Shown piece after piece: positions 26,392 through 35,578 of a stretch of DNA of 64,000 bases. Location: NCBI GenBank assembly GCA_007121455.1, contig SKKN01000006.1, forward strand, positions 62,001 to 126,000. The letters are read 5' to 3'. Made by a program: the position numbers and the translations under genes. A model generated the notes under the pieces. That model was not told the DNA's origin. It saw only the letters and a list, made by a program, of their open reading frames with translations, and searched no databases. Origin of the DNA: Gemmatimonadota bacterium. Its GTDB lineage: Bacteria > Gemmatimonadota > Gemmatimonadetes > Longimicrobiales > Gaopeijiaceae. Every line of letters starts with the position of its first letter. The first letter of the stretch is position 1.

Positions 26392-26934
26392 ATGGTGAGT
26401 CCACACCGGCCCTCCAAAGCCTCTGCACGTCGGGATGACGAATTTCTCGAGTTGTCGTGGGAGATGTTCGGGGAGCTCTGTCGAGCCCTCGCGATGAGGG
26501 TTTCGAGGGAGTTCGCTCCGGAGATGATCGTGGGGATCGCGCGTGCTGGAGTGATCCCTGCGGCGATCATGGCGTCGATCCTCCGCAACGACTTCTATTC
26601 CATGAAGATTTCTCGACGGGAGGGAGGAGAGCAGGTTCGGGAGCGCCCCGCCGTTCTCTCCGCGGCGCCCATCCAGGCCCAGGGCAAGCGGGTGGTGCTG
26701 GTCGACGAGATCACCACCTCCGGCGACACGTTGCGCCTCGCCCTGGCGGCGCTTCGCGACGTGGGGGCGGCTGAGATCCGCACCGCTACCGCGTTCGCCC
26801 GCCCATCCGGGTATCGGCCGGACTACTACGCGCTCGAGACGGATGCCACGATCATCTTTCCATGGGACCGAAAGGTCTTCGATGGAACGCAGTGGGTCGT
26901 GAACCCGATGTACGAAGGTGTCCTGGACGAGTAA
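26392..26934 (+). CDS. Type I phosphoribosyltransferase family protein
   Basis: 180 aa. The PRPP-binding loop KRVVLVDEITTSGDTLRLAL (about residues 97-116) is textbook for the type I fold, and IVGIARAGVIPAAIMASIL forms the pyrophosphate loop. The hood region is not diagnostic. The length and FAPEMIVGIARAG resemble the archaeal and bacterial hypoxanthine/xanthine-type or regulatory PRTs. The base specificity cannot be stated. The gene is convergent with rho, 21 bp apart, with no obvious terminator between them. Confidence 0.82.
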   Translation: MVSPHRPSKASARRDDEFLELSWEMFGELCRALAMRVSREFAPEMIVGIARAGVIPAAIMASILRNDFYSMKISRREGGEQVRERPAVLSAAPIQAQGKRVVLVDEITTSGDTLRLALAALRDVGAAEIRTATAFARPSGYRPDYYALETDATIIFPWDRKVFDGTQWVVNPMYEGVLDE

Positions 26935-26955
26935 GACTCTCGTCACGGCGGCGTT

Positions 26956-28206
26956 TCAGCCCCCCTGCATCGAATCCAGGAACTCCTGGTTCGTCTTCGT
27001 CCTCTTCATTCGATCGAGCAGGAACTCGATCGCTTCCGCCGGCGGCATGTCGGAGAGGAAGTTGCGGAGGAGATAGACCCGGTTCAGCTCCGTTTCCGAA
27101 AGGAGGAGTTCTTCCTTTCGCGTTCCGGACCGGTTCAGGTCGATCGACGGGAAGATCCGCTTGTCCGCGATGTGGCGGTCCAGGACGAGCTCCATGTTGC
27201 CCGTGCCCTTGAACTCCTCGAAGATCACCTCATCCATCCGGCTGCCCGTTTCGACGAGGGCGGTTGCAATGATCGTGAGGGATCCTCCTTCGTCGATGTT
27301 CCGGGCCGCTCCGAAGAAGCGCTTCGGCTTGTGAAGCGCGTTCGCGTCGACACCTCCCGAGAGGATCTTGCCCGAATGGGGAACCGTCACGTTGTAGGCA
27401 CGGGCGAGGCGTGTGATCGAGTCCAGGAGGACGACCACGTCCTTCCCTGTCTCGACGAGGCGCTTCGCCTTGTCGAGGACCATTTCCGCCACCTGGGTGT
27501 GTCGGTCGGCCGGCTCGTCGAACGTGGAGGAGATGACCTCTCCGTCCACGTTCTCCTCCATGTCCGTGACCTCCTCGGGTCGTTCGTCGATGAGAAGCAC
27601 GATCAGGTAGACATCCGGATGGTTCTCCGTGATCGAATTCGCGATCTTCTGGAGAAGCATCGTCTTACCGGCCTTCGGGGGCGAGACGATCAGGCCTCGC
27701 TGTCCCATCCCGATGGGAGCGATCAGGTCCATCACACGCGTGGACAGGTCGCCGTCGAGGGCCTCGAGCCGAATGCGATCCTCCGGATAGCGCGGTCGGA
27801 GGTTGTCGAAGGCGATCCGGTGCTTTGCCTTTTCCGGGTCGTCGAGGTTCACTTCCTCCACCTTGAGGAGGGCGAGATACCTTTCGCCTTCCTTCGGTGG
27901 CCGAACCTGACCCAGGACCGTGTCCCCGGTTCGGAGGTCGAATCGCTTGATCTGGGACGGGCTCACATAGATGTCGTCCGGACCGTAGAGGTAGTTCCAG
28001 TCGGGCGATCGGAGGAACCCATACCCTTCGGGGAGAATTTCCAGAACGCCTTCGCCTCGCAGGACCACGTCCGTGTCGAGTAGATTTTGCTCGATCCGGA
28101 AGATGAGATCCTGCTTGCGGAGCCCGGAGTAGTTCGAGATGTTCAACTCTTCTGCCATCTCGTGGAGCTCTTGGACGTTCTTCCTCTTCAACTCTGCGAT
28201 GTCCAC
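26956..28206 (-). CDS. rho: Transcription termination factor Rho
   Basis: 416 aa from GTG 28206 with GGAGAAG upstream. The N-terminal helical Rho-N domain ([21 protein letters not shown]) and the cold-shock-like RNA-binding domain ([21 protein letters not shown]) precede the hexameric ATPase with Walker [14 protein letters not shown], Walker [18 protein letters not shown], the Q-loop/R-loop region [22 protein letters not shown] and the C-terminal [17 protein letters not shown]. Length is standard, without the long inserted N-terminal arms of some phyla. A good promoter lies about 60 bp upstream. Expected to be essential or near-essential. Confidence 0.97.
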   Translation of the reverse strand: MDIAELKRKNVQELHEMAEELNISNYSGLRKQDLIFRIEQNLLDTDVVLRGEGVLEILPEGYGFLRSPDWNYLYGPDDIYVSPSQIKRFDLRTGDTVLGQVRPPKEGERYLALLKVEEVNLDDPEKAKHRIAFDNLRPRYPEDRIRLEALDGDLSTRVMDLIAPIGMGQRGLIVSPPKAGKTMLLQKIANSITENHPDVYLIVLLIDERPEEVTDMEENVDGEVISSTFDEPADRHTQVAEMVLDKAKRLVETGKDVVVLLDSITRLARAYNVTVPHSGKILSGGVDANALHKPKRFFGAARNIDEGGSLTIIATALVETGSRMDEVIFEEFKGTGNMELVLDRHIADKRIFPSIDLNRSGTRKEELLLSETELNRVYLLRNFLSDMPPAEAIEFLLDRMKRTKTNQEFLDSMQGG

Positions 28207-28265
28207 GAACTTCTCCGTAGTGGAGGGGGATGCAGCGGTGGTAATGATTGGCTTCCCATTGTGGC

Positions 28266-28295
28266 GGTATACACCCGCCCGCGATCTGTCGTCAA
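28266..28295 (-). promoter_or_regulatory. Promoter of rho
   Basis: On the minus strand TTGACG (28295-28290) is followed after 18 bp by TATACC (28271-28266). Transcription would start near 28259 and give a leader of about 53 nt. This is the best sigma-70-like match in the window. Confidence 0.6.
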
Positions 28296-28392
28296 GGAAG
28301 TGGAGCGTCCGTCAGGAGAGCGGGAGGACTCGTTCAGGGCGAAGCCGCACTGGGTGCGCACGCCGAAAATATGAGGGCTTGGCGCCATAGTA

Positions 28393-29553
28393 ATGGGCTC
28401 CTCCGGGCCGGTCAAGGCTCTTCCCCCCCATTGGCCATCGATTTTTTCCACCTACCGGATTCTCTCCTTCGGAGGCGAGGAGATCATCCACGGTCACCTC
28501 CGGGCGGACCTCACGGAGGAGGATCCGGAGGTTCGGGACCTTCTCGAGGCGTGGGACGGGCGGTCGGTGCTTCGCCGCGGACCTTCCGCCGTTCACCTCG
28601 TGCTCGAACGGCCGTCCACGGACCCGTCTCGGATCCATTGGATCCTGCACATCGCGCTTTTCGGAGCAACCCTCTTCACCACACTCGTAGCCGGGGCCCT
28701 CCTCCAGGGTGTCGACCCGCTCGCGACGACCCTCGTGGAGCTGGGAGGAGTGGTCGTCCCGGTGCCCACCGGGGTGCGGGTCGAAGTGCTCGCCCTGGGT
28801 TGGCCCTTCGCCCTTCCTCTCCTCGGCATCCTGCTCGGTCACGAGATGGGGCACTACGTCGCTGCTCGCCTCCATCGGATCCGCGCGAGCCTTCCGTACT
28901 TCATTCCATTCCCGCCGTACTACTCGGTGGTGGGGACGCTTGGGGCGTTCATCCGCCTGCGGAGCCCGACTCTGGACCGTTCTGCCCTCCTCGATGTCGG
29001 CGTGTCGGGCCCAATCGTCAGCTTCCTCCTCTCCATTCCGGTTCTTTGGGTCGGTCTCGCGCTTTCGCAGCCGATCCCAGTCGACCCGGGAGACTTCACC
29101 CCCTATCTGATCCAGTTCGCCGGACAGCCGATTCGGGTTGGTGACGGAGCACTTCTCCGGCTGCTGACGCACTTCCACTTCAGTGCGGAAATCGGATCCG
29201 AGGCGATTCTCCTCCACCCCGTCGCGTTCGCGGGGTGGATCGGGCTCTTCGTCACCTTCCTGAACCTTCTCCCCTTCGGTCAGCTTGACGGCGGACACAT
29301 CGGCTACGCGCTCTGGGGGCGCCGACAGCGGTATGCGGGAATCTTCTTCCTCCTGTTGCTGGTTCCGCTCGGATTTCTCTGGTGGGGATGGTGGTTCTGG
29401 GGGGGCGTCGCCTTCCTCATCAACCGGGGCCGGCTGTCTCATCCTTCCGTGGTGATGAACGAGATCCCCCCGAGTCGCTTCCGGCGGCTGGTCGGAGTGG
29501 GCGCCATCGTGATGTTTCTCCTCACGTTCGCGCCCGTCCCCGTATCGCTCTGA
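28393..29553 (+). CDS. Site-2-protease-like M50 family membrane metallopeptidase
   Basis: 386 aa. An N-terminal soluble part of about 80 residues precedes about six membrane segments. The zinc motif is GHEMGHYVAAR (HExxH at about residues 151-155), and the second conserved motif NLLPFGQLDGGHIGYAL (about 290-306) supplies the Asp ligand. Both match the S2P/RseP family, which cuts substrates inside membranes. There is no PDZ domain, unlike RseP, so it belongs to the PDZ-less group. The start ATG lacks a clear ribosome-binding site and could lie a few codons elsewhere. Substrate unknown. Confidence 0.85.
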   Translation: MGSSGPVKALPPHWPSIFSTYRILSFGGEEIIHGHLRADLTEEDPEVRDLLEAWDGRSVLRRGPSAVHLVLERPSTDPSRIHWILHIALFGATLFTTLVAGALLQGVDPLATTLVELGGVVVPVPTGVRVEVLALGWPFALPLLGILLGHEMGHYVAARLHRIRASLPYFIPFPPYYSVVGTLGAFIRLRSPTLDRSALLDVGVSGPIVSFLLSIPVLWVGLALSQPIPVDPGDFTPYLIQFAGQPIRVGDGALLRLLTHFHFSAEIGSEAILLHPVAFAGWIGLFVTFLNLLPFGQLDGGHIGYALWGRRQRYAGIFFLLLLVPLGFLWWGWWFWGGVAFLINRGRLSHPSVVMNEIPPSRFRRLVGVGAIVMFLLTFAPVPVSL

Positions 29554-29841
29554 GGCGGTTTGCGTCGCACCTCCATCCAGCGATTCCCGGGAAAAAGCGG
29601 ATCCCAGCGCCTGGCACCTCGGGGGGCCGATTCGCTTGACATTCACGGGAGGCCCCCGGAACATTCGGCTGGGAATGGGTCCCGAAGGGAGGTTACGGCT
29701 CCATGCGGGGGCCTCCGACGGGATGACCAGGGAATCGTCTGTGGGAGAGCCGGCTTGGCCAGACACAACCGCGAGGGTGAGGGAACCGATCAGCGGGGAT
29801 TCTGTTACAATGTCAGCTATCAGCCGGACTGGCTTCGACAT
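29554..29841. other. Intergenic region upstream of a small gene
   Basis: 288 bp without a convincing gene. TTGACA occurs at 29636-29641, but no good -10 follows. An extended -10-like TGT-TACAAT (TACAAT at 29806-29811) lies about 30 bp before the GTG at 29842 and may drive it. Confidence 0.35.
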
Positions 29842-30123
29842 GTGAAAGTCACGCGCCTGCTGGAGTCCGGTCGACAGTCGACGATGATCCTGTTTCGCAA
29901 TCCGGCGGAACGGGGGGAGCGTGAGCCTGGCGACCAGGTGCGGACGCGAGTCCGGTGTCCTGACCAGGACCTGGACGTGCAGGTTACGGTTGCGGACAGT
30001 TGTGGCCACGTCCGACGGGTGCGGGTCGCGTGTGCGGTTCCTTCCGCGGATGGAGACGGTGAAGAGGAGGTCGTATTGACCTTCGAGAATGGACTGCCCC
30101 TCGGGGGCCCTTCCTCTCCCTGA
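29842..30123 (+). CDS. Small protein of unknown function
   Basis: 93 aa from GTG 29842. Composition is protein-like with alternating strands (DLDVQVTVADSCGHVRRVRV, EEEVVLTFENGLPLG) and two Cys at about residues 44 and 55-63. The frame is open for another 94 codons upstream, but that part is low-complexity and non-coding in appearance. An extended -10 element precedes it by about 30 bp; no ribosome-binding site is visible. No domain is recognised. Confidence 0.4.
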   Translation: MKVTRLLESGRQSTMILFRNPAERGEREPGDQVRTRVRCPDQDLDVQVTVADSCGHVRRVRVACAVPSADGDGEEEVVLTFENGLPLGGPSSP

Positions 30124-30126
30124 GCC

Positions 30127-30155
30127 CGCTCGCACACCAGCGGGTTCGCCTTTCC
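30127..30155 (+). terminator. Weak terminator-like hairpin
   Basis: CCCGCT pairs with AGCGGG around CGCACACC, immediately after the stop of the small gene at 29842-30123. TTCGCCTTTCC follows, so the tail is only moderately T-rich. Confidence 0.4.
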
Positions 30156-30277
30156 ATTAAACTCGTTGACTTGATCGCGCGACGACGAGTTCCGATTGCT
30201 TCCCCATGCGGGGTCGGTGGAGAATCGAGCGAAGAGCATGCACCGGAACCACGGGGCCACCGGAACCACGGGATGAG

Positions 30278-31060
30278 ATGACGACGAGATTGCTGGCTCC
30301 TTTCACCTGGCTCGGTTCCCATGGCCTCTCGATGACACAGGGCCTGGGAAACTGGGGCAGCTTGATCACGGACACGGTGCGGGCGCTTCGGCACGTGGAT
30401 GTGTGGGGAAGGCTCCTCCTCCCCCAGCTCGCCCGTATCGGAGTCGATTCGATCCCGATCGCCCTCTTTATCGCGACCTTCACCGGCATCGTGCTCGCCC
30501 TGCAGGCGTCGTACACCTTCACCGGAGCAATCCCGCTCTATTTCGTCGGGGTACTCGTCGGGAAGACGATGATCATGGAACTCGGGCCGGTTCTCACGGG
30601 TTTGGCGCTTGCAGGGCGGATCGGCGCAAACGTCGCTGCGGAGATCGGGTCCATGAAGGTCACCGAGCAGATCGATGCCCTGGAGACCCTGGCCTATCCT
30701 CCGAACGCCTACCTCGTGGTACCTCGGGTTCTCGCGGGGGTGATCATGTTTCCGGCCGTGACGATTCTCGCGATCGGTATGGGGATCACCTCGGGGTGGG
30801 TTACCTCTCTGCAGCTCCTCGACATGAGCACGCCGCAATTCGTTCGGGGCCTCACGCTCTTCTTCTTCCCGTTCGACGTCTGGTTCGCCATCATCAAGGC
30901 CACCAGCTTCGGGCTGGTCGTGACGCTCGTGGGATGCTTCTACGGGTTCCATACGACCGGGGGCGCGGAGGGCGTGGGGCGGTCGACAACCAAGGCCGTG
31001 GTGGTCAGCAGCATGTTGATTCTGGTGCTCGACGCCTTCTGGGCGGTGCTGCTCCTGTGA
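30278..31060 (+). CDS. mlaE: MlaE-family ABC transporter permease
   Basis: 260 aa from ATG 30278; the frame is open upstream to 30206 but the family begins near MTTRLLAPF. It has about five membrane helices, with the MlaE hallmarks FIATFTGIVLALQASY, GPVLTGLALAGRIGANVAAEIGSMKVTEQIDAL (the coupling helix) and VLAGVIMFPAVTIL. With the ATPase and MCE protein that follow it forms a Mla-type complex that moves phospholipids between inner and outer membranes. The ATPase gene starts 31 bp downstream. The gene symbol is used for family membership; the direction of transport is not predictable. Confidence 0.9.
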   Translation: MTTRLLAPFTWLGSHGLSMTQGLGNWGSLITDTVRALRHVDVWGRLLLPQLARIGVDSIPIALFIATFTGIVLALQASYTFTGAIPLYFVGVLVGKTMIMELGPVLTGLALAGRIGANVAAEIGSMKVTEQIDALETLAYPPNAYLVVPRVLAGVIMFPAVTILAIGMGITSGWVTSLQLLDMSTPQFVRGLTLFFFPFDVWFAIIKATSFGLVVTLVGCFYGFHTTGGAEGVGRSTTKAVVVSSMLILVLDAFWAVLLL

Positions 31061-31091
31061 CCTTGATGTCGGCGCCGCGGCGGAGTGCCCC

Positions 31092-31862
31092 ATGACGATC
31101 CAGCTCGACGACCTGCACAAGTCGTTCGGTCAGAAGCATGTGCTGCGCGGATTCTCCCTGGAGGTTCGGGACGGCGAAACGCTCACGGTCCTGGGGCCCT
31201 CCGGGAGCGGCAAGTCCGTGATGCTCAAGCACATCGTGGGTCTTCTCACCCCTGACCGAGGCCAAGTGTTGGTGGACGGCCAAAACGTCGGCGAGCTCGA
31301 GATGAATGATCTGTACGATTTGCGCCGAAAGGTAGGCTACGTTTTCCAGCTCGCCGCCCTGTTCGATTCGCTGTCGGTGGCGGACAACGTCGGCCTTGGG
31401 CTCCATAGGGTCGGAGGGTTCCGAGAGGACCAGATTCGGGAAAGGGTTCGGGAGTGCCTGCACCTCGTGGACCTCGAGGGCTTCGAGGATCGATTCCCTG
31501 CCGAGCTGTCGGGCGGCCAGAAGAAGCGGGCGGGATTGGCAAGAGCGATCGCAACGAAGCCGAAGTACCTGCTCTATGACGAGCCGACCACGGGCCTCGA
31601 TCCGCTCACGAAGGCGGTGATCGATCAGCTCATTCTCAAGATGCGCCAGGAGCTGGGGGTGACGGGGCTCGTCATCACACACGATATGGAGAGCGCTTAC
31701 CGCGTCTCGGATCGGATCGCTATGCTGTACGAAGGCCGGAGGCGCTTTCTGGGCACCCCCGACGAAATCAGGGGCACGGAAGATCCCGTGGTACGAGCGT
31801 TCATCGAAGGCGACCCTCAATACCTCGAGAGGCGAGAAACCACCGTGGAGGAAGCGTCGTGA
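31092..31862 (+). CDS. mlaF: Mla-type ABC transporter ATP-binding protein
   Basis: 256 aa. Walker A GPSGSGKSVMLKHI, signature LSGGQKKRAGLARAIA, Walker B YLLYDEPTTGLDP and the H-loop in VITHDMES are intact. The alternative signature LSGGQKKRA(G) is typical of MlaF-like proteins. It powers the permease encoded upstream. Its stop overlaps the start of the MCE-domain gene by 4 bp (GTGA), so the three genes form one operon. Other uptake ABC transporters share the ATPase family, but the neighbours make Mla secure. Confidence 0.92.
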   Translation: MTIQLDDLHKSFGQKHVLRGFSLEVRDGETLTVLGPSGSGKSVMLKHIVGLLTPDRGQVLVDGQNVGELEMNDLYDLRRKVGYVFQLAALFDSLSVADNVGLGLHRVGGFREDQIRERVRECLHLVDLEGFEDRFPAELSGGQKKRAGLARAIATKPKYLLYDEPTTGLDPLTKAVIDQLILKMRQELGVTGLVITHDMESAYRVSDRIAMLYEGRRRFLGTPDEIRGTEDPVVRAFIEGDPQYLERRETTVEEAS

Positions 31863-32848
31863 AGCGCAGGAACGAGACCCTCGTCGGACTGGTCCTCGTC
31901 CTCGGCGTGGTCACCGCCGTGTTCGGATCCCTCTGGCTGCAGGGATGGGAGTTCGGACGAACGGTGGAAACGGTCGAGGCGGTATTCAGCGACGTGGGGC
32001 AGGCGGCCGAGGGCAACGCAGTAAAGGTCCGGGGCGTACGCATCGGTAGGATCGACGAGGTGTCCGTCCATCCTGAAGGAGAGTTCGTACAGGTTGTGTT
32101 GCGTGTCGACGCGGATGTCCCCCGCCCTCCCGATGCCGCGGTCGTCCTCGCGCCGGAGTCGATGTTCGGGGAGTGGCAGGCCGAAATCGTATCGCGCTCC
32201 CTGTATCCGCACTTCCAATTCCTGGATCCGAACGAACCGGACGTGCTCCCCGGGTATGCGCTCCCCGACATTTCCCGGCTTACGGCGACTGCGGATCGGA
32301 TCTCCGAGAACCTGGCGGACCTCAGCGACCGCATCGGGATCGCGTTCAGTGAGGAGACGGCGGAGAACTTGGCGCGAACGATCCAGAACGTGGAGGGAGT
32401 GAGCGACCGACTCACGCAGCTCATCGAACAGCAGGCCGCCACCTTTGATGTCCTGGCTGCTCGAGTCGAGGAGGCGACGGGCGAGATCGGACGTGCGGCA
32501 ACGGCCAGCCGGACGACCTTCGACCACCTGAGCGACCTCATGGCCACCGGAGAGGTGGAGATGCTGCTCACCGACGTGCGGGATGTGGCCGAGGGGCTCC
32601 AGTCCCTCACGCAGGAGGCCACCACGACGACGAGTGAGTTTCAGAAGATGGCCGTCCGCGCCGAGTCCACGTTCGCACGGGTGGATCGGATCCTCGGGGC
32701 GGCAGAGGATGGCGAAGGCACTCTGGGACGATTGCTGAACGATCCCACGCTGATGAACGAGGTCGAGGCCACACTGGTGCAACTCCAACTCCTTCTCGAA
32801 GACGTTCGGGAGAACCCGCGTCGTTATCTGCGCCTCTCCATCTTCTGA
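31859..32848 (+). CDS. mlaD: MCE/MlaD-family periplasmic lipid-binding protein
   Basis: 329 aa from GTG 31859. A single N-terminal membrane anchor (NETLVGLVLVLGVVTAVFGSL) is followed by one MCE domain (about 35-115, with VFSDVGQAAEGNAVKVRGVRIG and VILRVDAD-type strands) and a long helical coiled-coil-like tail to the C-terminus (RISENLADLSDRIG, LARTIQNVEGVSDRL). Such tails span the periplasm as a shaft in larger MCE proteins. It would receive or deliver lipid for the transporter above. The periplasmic MlaC and lipoprotein MlaA partners are not in the window. Confidence 0.9.
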   Translation: MKRRNETLVGLVLVLGVVTAVFGSLWLQGWEFGRTVETVEAVFSDVGQAAEGNAVKVRGVRIGRIDEVSVHPEGEFVQVVLRVDADVPRPPDAAVVLAPESMFGEWQAEIVSRSLYPHFQFLDPNEPDVLPGYALPDISRLTATADRISENLADLSDRIGIAFSEETAENLARTIQNVEGVSDRLTQLIEQQAATFDVLAARVEEATGEIGRAATASRTTFDHLSDLMATGEVEMLLTDVRDVAEGLQSLTQEATTTTSEFQKMAVRAESTFARVDRILGAAEDGEGTLGRLLNDPTLMNEVEATLVQLQLLLEDVRENPRRYLRLSIF

Positions 32849-32908
32849 TCCCAACGGCTATCTTGGAGCGTCCTGATCGAGTCACTGCACTGGAGGGGAG
32901 GGACGGAC

Positions 32909-33400
32909 GTGACGGGAACGACGGAGGAAGCGACACAGGAGGAGTGGAGCGCGGGTGGAGTGGTCCTGCGGGCGGGCGAGAAGGCGATCCGCGTGCTCCT
33001 CATCCGCGACCCCTATCGCAATTGGGGCCTTCCGAAAGGGCACATCGAAGGGGAGGAGACCGCAGTCGCAGCAGCGCTCCGCGAAGTGCGTGAGGAGACG
33101 GGTCTGGAGAACCTCATCCTCGGACCCGAAGTGGGCACGATCGACTGGCGGTTTCGGCAGGGGGGGGTGACGATCCACAAGTACTGCCGCTTCTTCCTCA
33201 TGCAGTCTCCGTGGGGCGAGGCCGTCCCGGAAGTCGCAGAGGGGATCACCGAGTGCCGGTGGCTTCCCCTCGCCGATGCGATCGAGGGAATTACGTACGA
33301 GAACGCTCGCGGGATCCTGAGGCAGGTCGGTCCCATGCTCGATGAAGGAGCATCCCGTGAAGCCCCGTGGAAGGCGTGGCTGGGATCTCCGGGACGATGA
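32909..33400 (+). CDS. Nudix hydrolase
   Basis: 163 aa from GTG 32909, preceded by GGAGGGGAGGGACG. The Nudix box is complete: GHIEGEETAVAAALREVREE then TGL, matching Gx5Ex7REUxEExGU. WGLPKGHIE before it and the strand FRQGGVTIHKYCRFFL resemble diadenosine-polyphosphate or (p)ppGpp-type hydrolases of the MutT/Ap4A group. It would hydrolyse a nucleoside diphosphate linked to X. The substrate is uncertain. It follows the mla operon by 60 bp and may be part of it. Confidence 0.88.
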   Translation: MTGTTEEATQEEWSAGGVVLRAGEKAIRVLLIRDPYRNWGLPKGHIEGEETAVAAALREVREETGLENLILGPEVGTIDWRFRQGGVTIHKYCRFFLMQSPWGEAVPEVAEGITECRWLPLADAIEGITYENARGILRQVGPMLDEGASREAPWKAWLGSPGR

Positions 33401-33435
33401 GGAAACGATGCCGGCCCGGCAGGGGAATCGGGTGG

Positions 33436-33463
33436 TTGCTCTGAACCGGGAAGGGGTTATGCT
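33436..33463 (+). promoter_or_regulatory. Probable promoter of the ferredoxin reductase gene
   Basis: TTGCTC (33436-33441), 16 bp, then TATGCT (33458-33463). Transcription would start near 33470, giving a leader of about 60 nt before ATG 33529. A TGCCGG-C-CCGGCA palindrome at 33409-33421 lies just upstream and could be an operator or chance. Confidence 0.45.
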
Positions 33464-33528
33464 ATCGGGTTCCAGTCCCCATCGGGTGTTCCGGGAATAG
33501 GGCTTGCTCGCGTTCATGAAAGGGCGAG

Positions 33529-34539
33529 ATGGACACGGATCTGCGTGACATAACGATCATCGGTGGAGGCCCCACCGGCCTCTTCGCGGCCTTCTACGGA
33601 GGGATGAGAGGGGCATCGACCCGGGTCGTCGACTCTCTTCCCGAGCTCGGTGGCCAGCTCGCAGCGCTCTACCCGGAGAAGTATATCTTCGACGTGGGGG
33701 GGTTCCCGAAGGTGCTCGCCAAGGACCTCGCCACGAAGCTGCGAGAGCAGGCCCTCCAGTTCGAGCCCGAGGTGGTGCTCGACGAGGAGGTCACGCGCGT
33801 GGCCCCCCAGGAGGACGGGACGTTCCACCTCGAGGGGCGTGCAGGATCCTATCGGACGAAGGCGCTCATCGTCGCGGGGGGAAAAGGTGCGTTCGAGGCC
33901 CGGAAGCTCGAGGTGCCGGGCTACGACGACCTGCTCGGGAGCGGTGTCCATTACGCGGTGAAGGACCCGGAAACCTATCGCGGACAGAGGGTGGTGATCG
34001 TCGGGGGAGGGGACTCCGCGCTCGACTGGGTTCTCGCGCTCAAGGGTCTGACGCGGGAGCTCGTCCTGGTGCATCGGCGCGATACCTTTCGCGCGCACGA
34101 GCACAGCGTGACGCTCCTTCGACAGGCCTGTGTGAACGGTGAGGTGGAGCTGCGATCCTTCCATGAGGTGAAGGAGATCCATGGGGAGGGGCGCGTGGAG
34201 GGATGCACGATCTTCGACAACCGATCCGATGAGCACACGACGTTCGCTGCCGACGCGGTGCTCACCTTCCTCGGCTTCAAGCCGGATCTGGGCCCGATCA
34301 AGGACTGGGGCTTGGAGATTCGAAAGAACCGCCTTGTCGTGAATCACCTGATGGAGACGAACATCCCGGGAATCTACGGCGCGGGGGATATCGTGGACTA
34401 CGATGGGAAATTGGATCTCATCGCCACCGGTTTCGCCGAGGCCGCGATCGCGGTGAACAACGCGGTGCATCATGTCGACCCCGGCGCCCGAGTCAACCCG
34501 GGGCACTCGACGAACCTGAAGGTCTTCCAGGAAAAGTAG
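33529..34539 (+). CDS. Ferredoxin-NADP reductase, thioredoxin-reductase-like (YumC type)
   Basis: 336 aa. Two dinucleotide motifs are seen: [19 protein letters not shown] for FAD and [17 protein letters not shown] with [12 protein letters not shown] for NADPH. The C-terminus has [25 protein letters not shown]. The redox CxxC of thioredoxin reductase is absent, and the C-terminal extension ending in LKVFQEK is typical of the homodimeric YumC-type ferredoxin/flavodoxin reductases. It would exchange electrons between NADPH and ferredoxin. trxB follows after 7 bp, so the operon carries two sister flavoproteins. Confidence 0.88.
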   Translation: MDTDLRDITIIGGGPTGLFAAFYGGMRGASTRVVDSLPELGGQLAALYPEKYIFDVGGFPKVLAKDLATKLREQALQFEPEVVLDEEVTRVAPQEDGTFHLEGRAGSYRTKALIVAGGKGAFEARKLEVPGYDDLLGSGVHYAVKDPETYRGQRVVIVGGGDSALDWVLALKGLTRELVLVHRRDTFRAHEHSVTLLRQACVNGEVELRSFHEVKEIHGEGRVEGCTIFDNRSDEHTTFAADAVLTFLGFKPDLGPIKDWGLEIRKNRLVVNHLMETNIPGIYGAGDIVDYDGKLDLIATGFAEAAIAVNNAVHHVDPGARVNPGHSTNLKVFQEK

Positions 34540-34546
34540 AGGGAGC

Positions 34547-35554
34547 ATGACGAAGGACGCAGTGGAGAACGTGGTGATCGTAGGATCCGGCCCGGCGGCC
34601 TGGACGGCCGCCCTCTACGCGGCCCGGGCACGGCTTTCCCCCCTGGTCGTGGAGGGCGCCCCCTCCCGCGAGATGATTCCGGGCGGCCAGCTCATGTTCA
34701 CCACCGAGGTGGAGAACTACCCGGGGTTCCCGGATGGCGTGACCGGGCAGTTGCTGATGGAAAGGATGAAGGCGCAGGCGGTCCGGTTCGACACGCGAGT
34801 CCTCACCGACGACATCGTGACGGTCGAAACGAGCGGACGTCCGTTCGTCCTGCGTACGGCCGGGGGGGACGAGCTCCGGAGCCGGTCTGTCGTCATTGCC
34901 ACGGGGGCGAGGGCCAACTGGCTCGGACTCGAGCACGAGCAACGCCTCGCTCAGTCGGGAGGTGGAGTCTCTGCATGTGCGGTGTGCGACGGGGCGTTGC
35001 CCGCGTTCCGGGAAAAAGTCCTGGCTGTGGTGGGAGGTGGAGACTCCGCGATGGAGGAGGCGACCTACCTGACCAAGTTCGCGAGGAAGGTGGTCATCAT
35101 CCATCGGAGGGACGAATTCCGAGCGTCGACGATCATGACCGAAAAGGCTCTCCAGGATCCCAAGATCGATGTGGCATGGAACACGGTGGTGACCGACGTC
35201 CTGGGGGACGATTTCATCACAGGGCTCCGGCTGCAGGACACGATCTCCGGAGAGGAGCGTGAGCTCGAAGTGGGAGGCCTCTTCCTCGCGATCGGCCACA
35301 CCCCGAACACGGCTTTTCTACGGAATACCGTGGAGTTGGACGAGGACGGGTACATCGTGACTGCGAGGTCATGGCGGACCGAGACCAGCGTCCCGGGCAT
35401 CTTCGCCGCCGGGGATGTGATGGATCCCTACTACCGGCAGGCCGTCACTGCGGCTGGAACTGGATGCATGGCGGCCCTGGAAGCCGAGCGCTGGCTGGCG
35501 CACGGTGGAGCGGCCGCGCGCGCGGAGGCCTCTCCGGCAGCTTCCACCTCGTAG
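34547..35554 (+). CDS. trxB: Thioredoxin reductase
   Basis: 335 aa. [20 protein letters not shown] binds [19 protein letters not shown] holds the redox-active CAVC pair (about residues 144-147), [19 protein letters not shown] with [12 protein letters not shown] binds NADPH, and [23 protein letters not shown] closes the FAD site. All residues needed to reduce thioredoxin are present. The gene begins 7 bp after the ferredoxin-reductase-like gene, so both probably share the promoter near 33440. No thioredoxin gene is in the window. Confidence 0.95.
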   Translation: MTKDAVENVVIVGSGPAAWTAALYAARARLSPLVVEGAPSREMIPGGQLMFTTEVENYPGFPDGVTGQLLMERMKAQAVRFDTRVLTDDIVTVETSGRPFVLRTAGGDELRSRSVVIATGARANWLGLEHEQRLAQSGGGVSACAVCDGALPAFREKVLAVVGGGDSAMEEATYLTKFARKVVIIHRRDEFRASTIMTEKALQDPKIDVAWNTVVTDVLGDDFITGLRLQDTISGEERELEVGGLFLAIGHTPNTAFLRNTVELDEDGYIVTARSWRTETSVPGIFAAGDVMDPYYRQAVTAAGTGCMAALEAERWLAHGGAAARAEASPAASTS

Positions 35555-35578
35555 GAGGGCTCACGACAAAAGGGCGCC

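Noticed and set aside
33409-33421. TGCCGG-C-CCGGCA as a terminator after the Nudix gene
   Set aside because: A one-base centre cannot form a hairpin loop and no T tract follows. It may be an operator or chance in GC-rich DNA.
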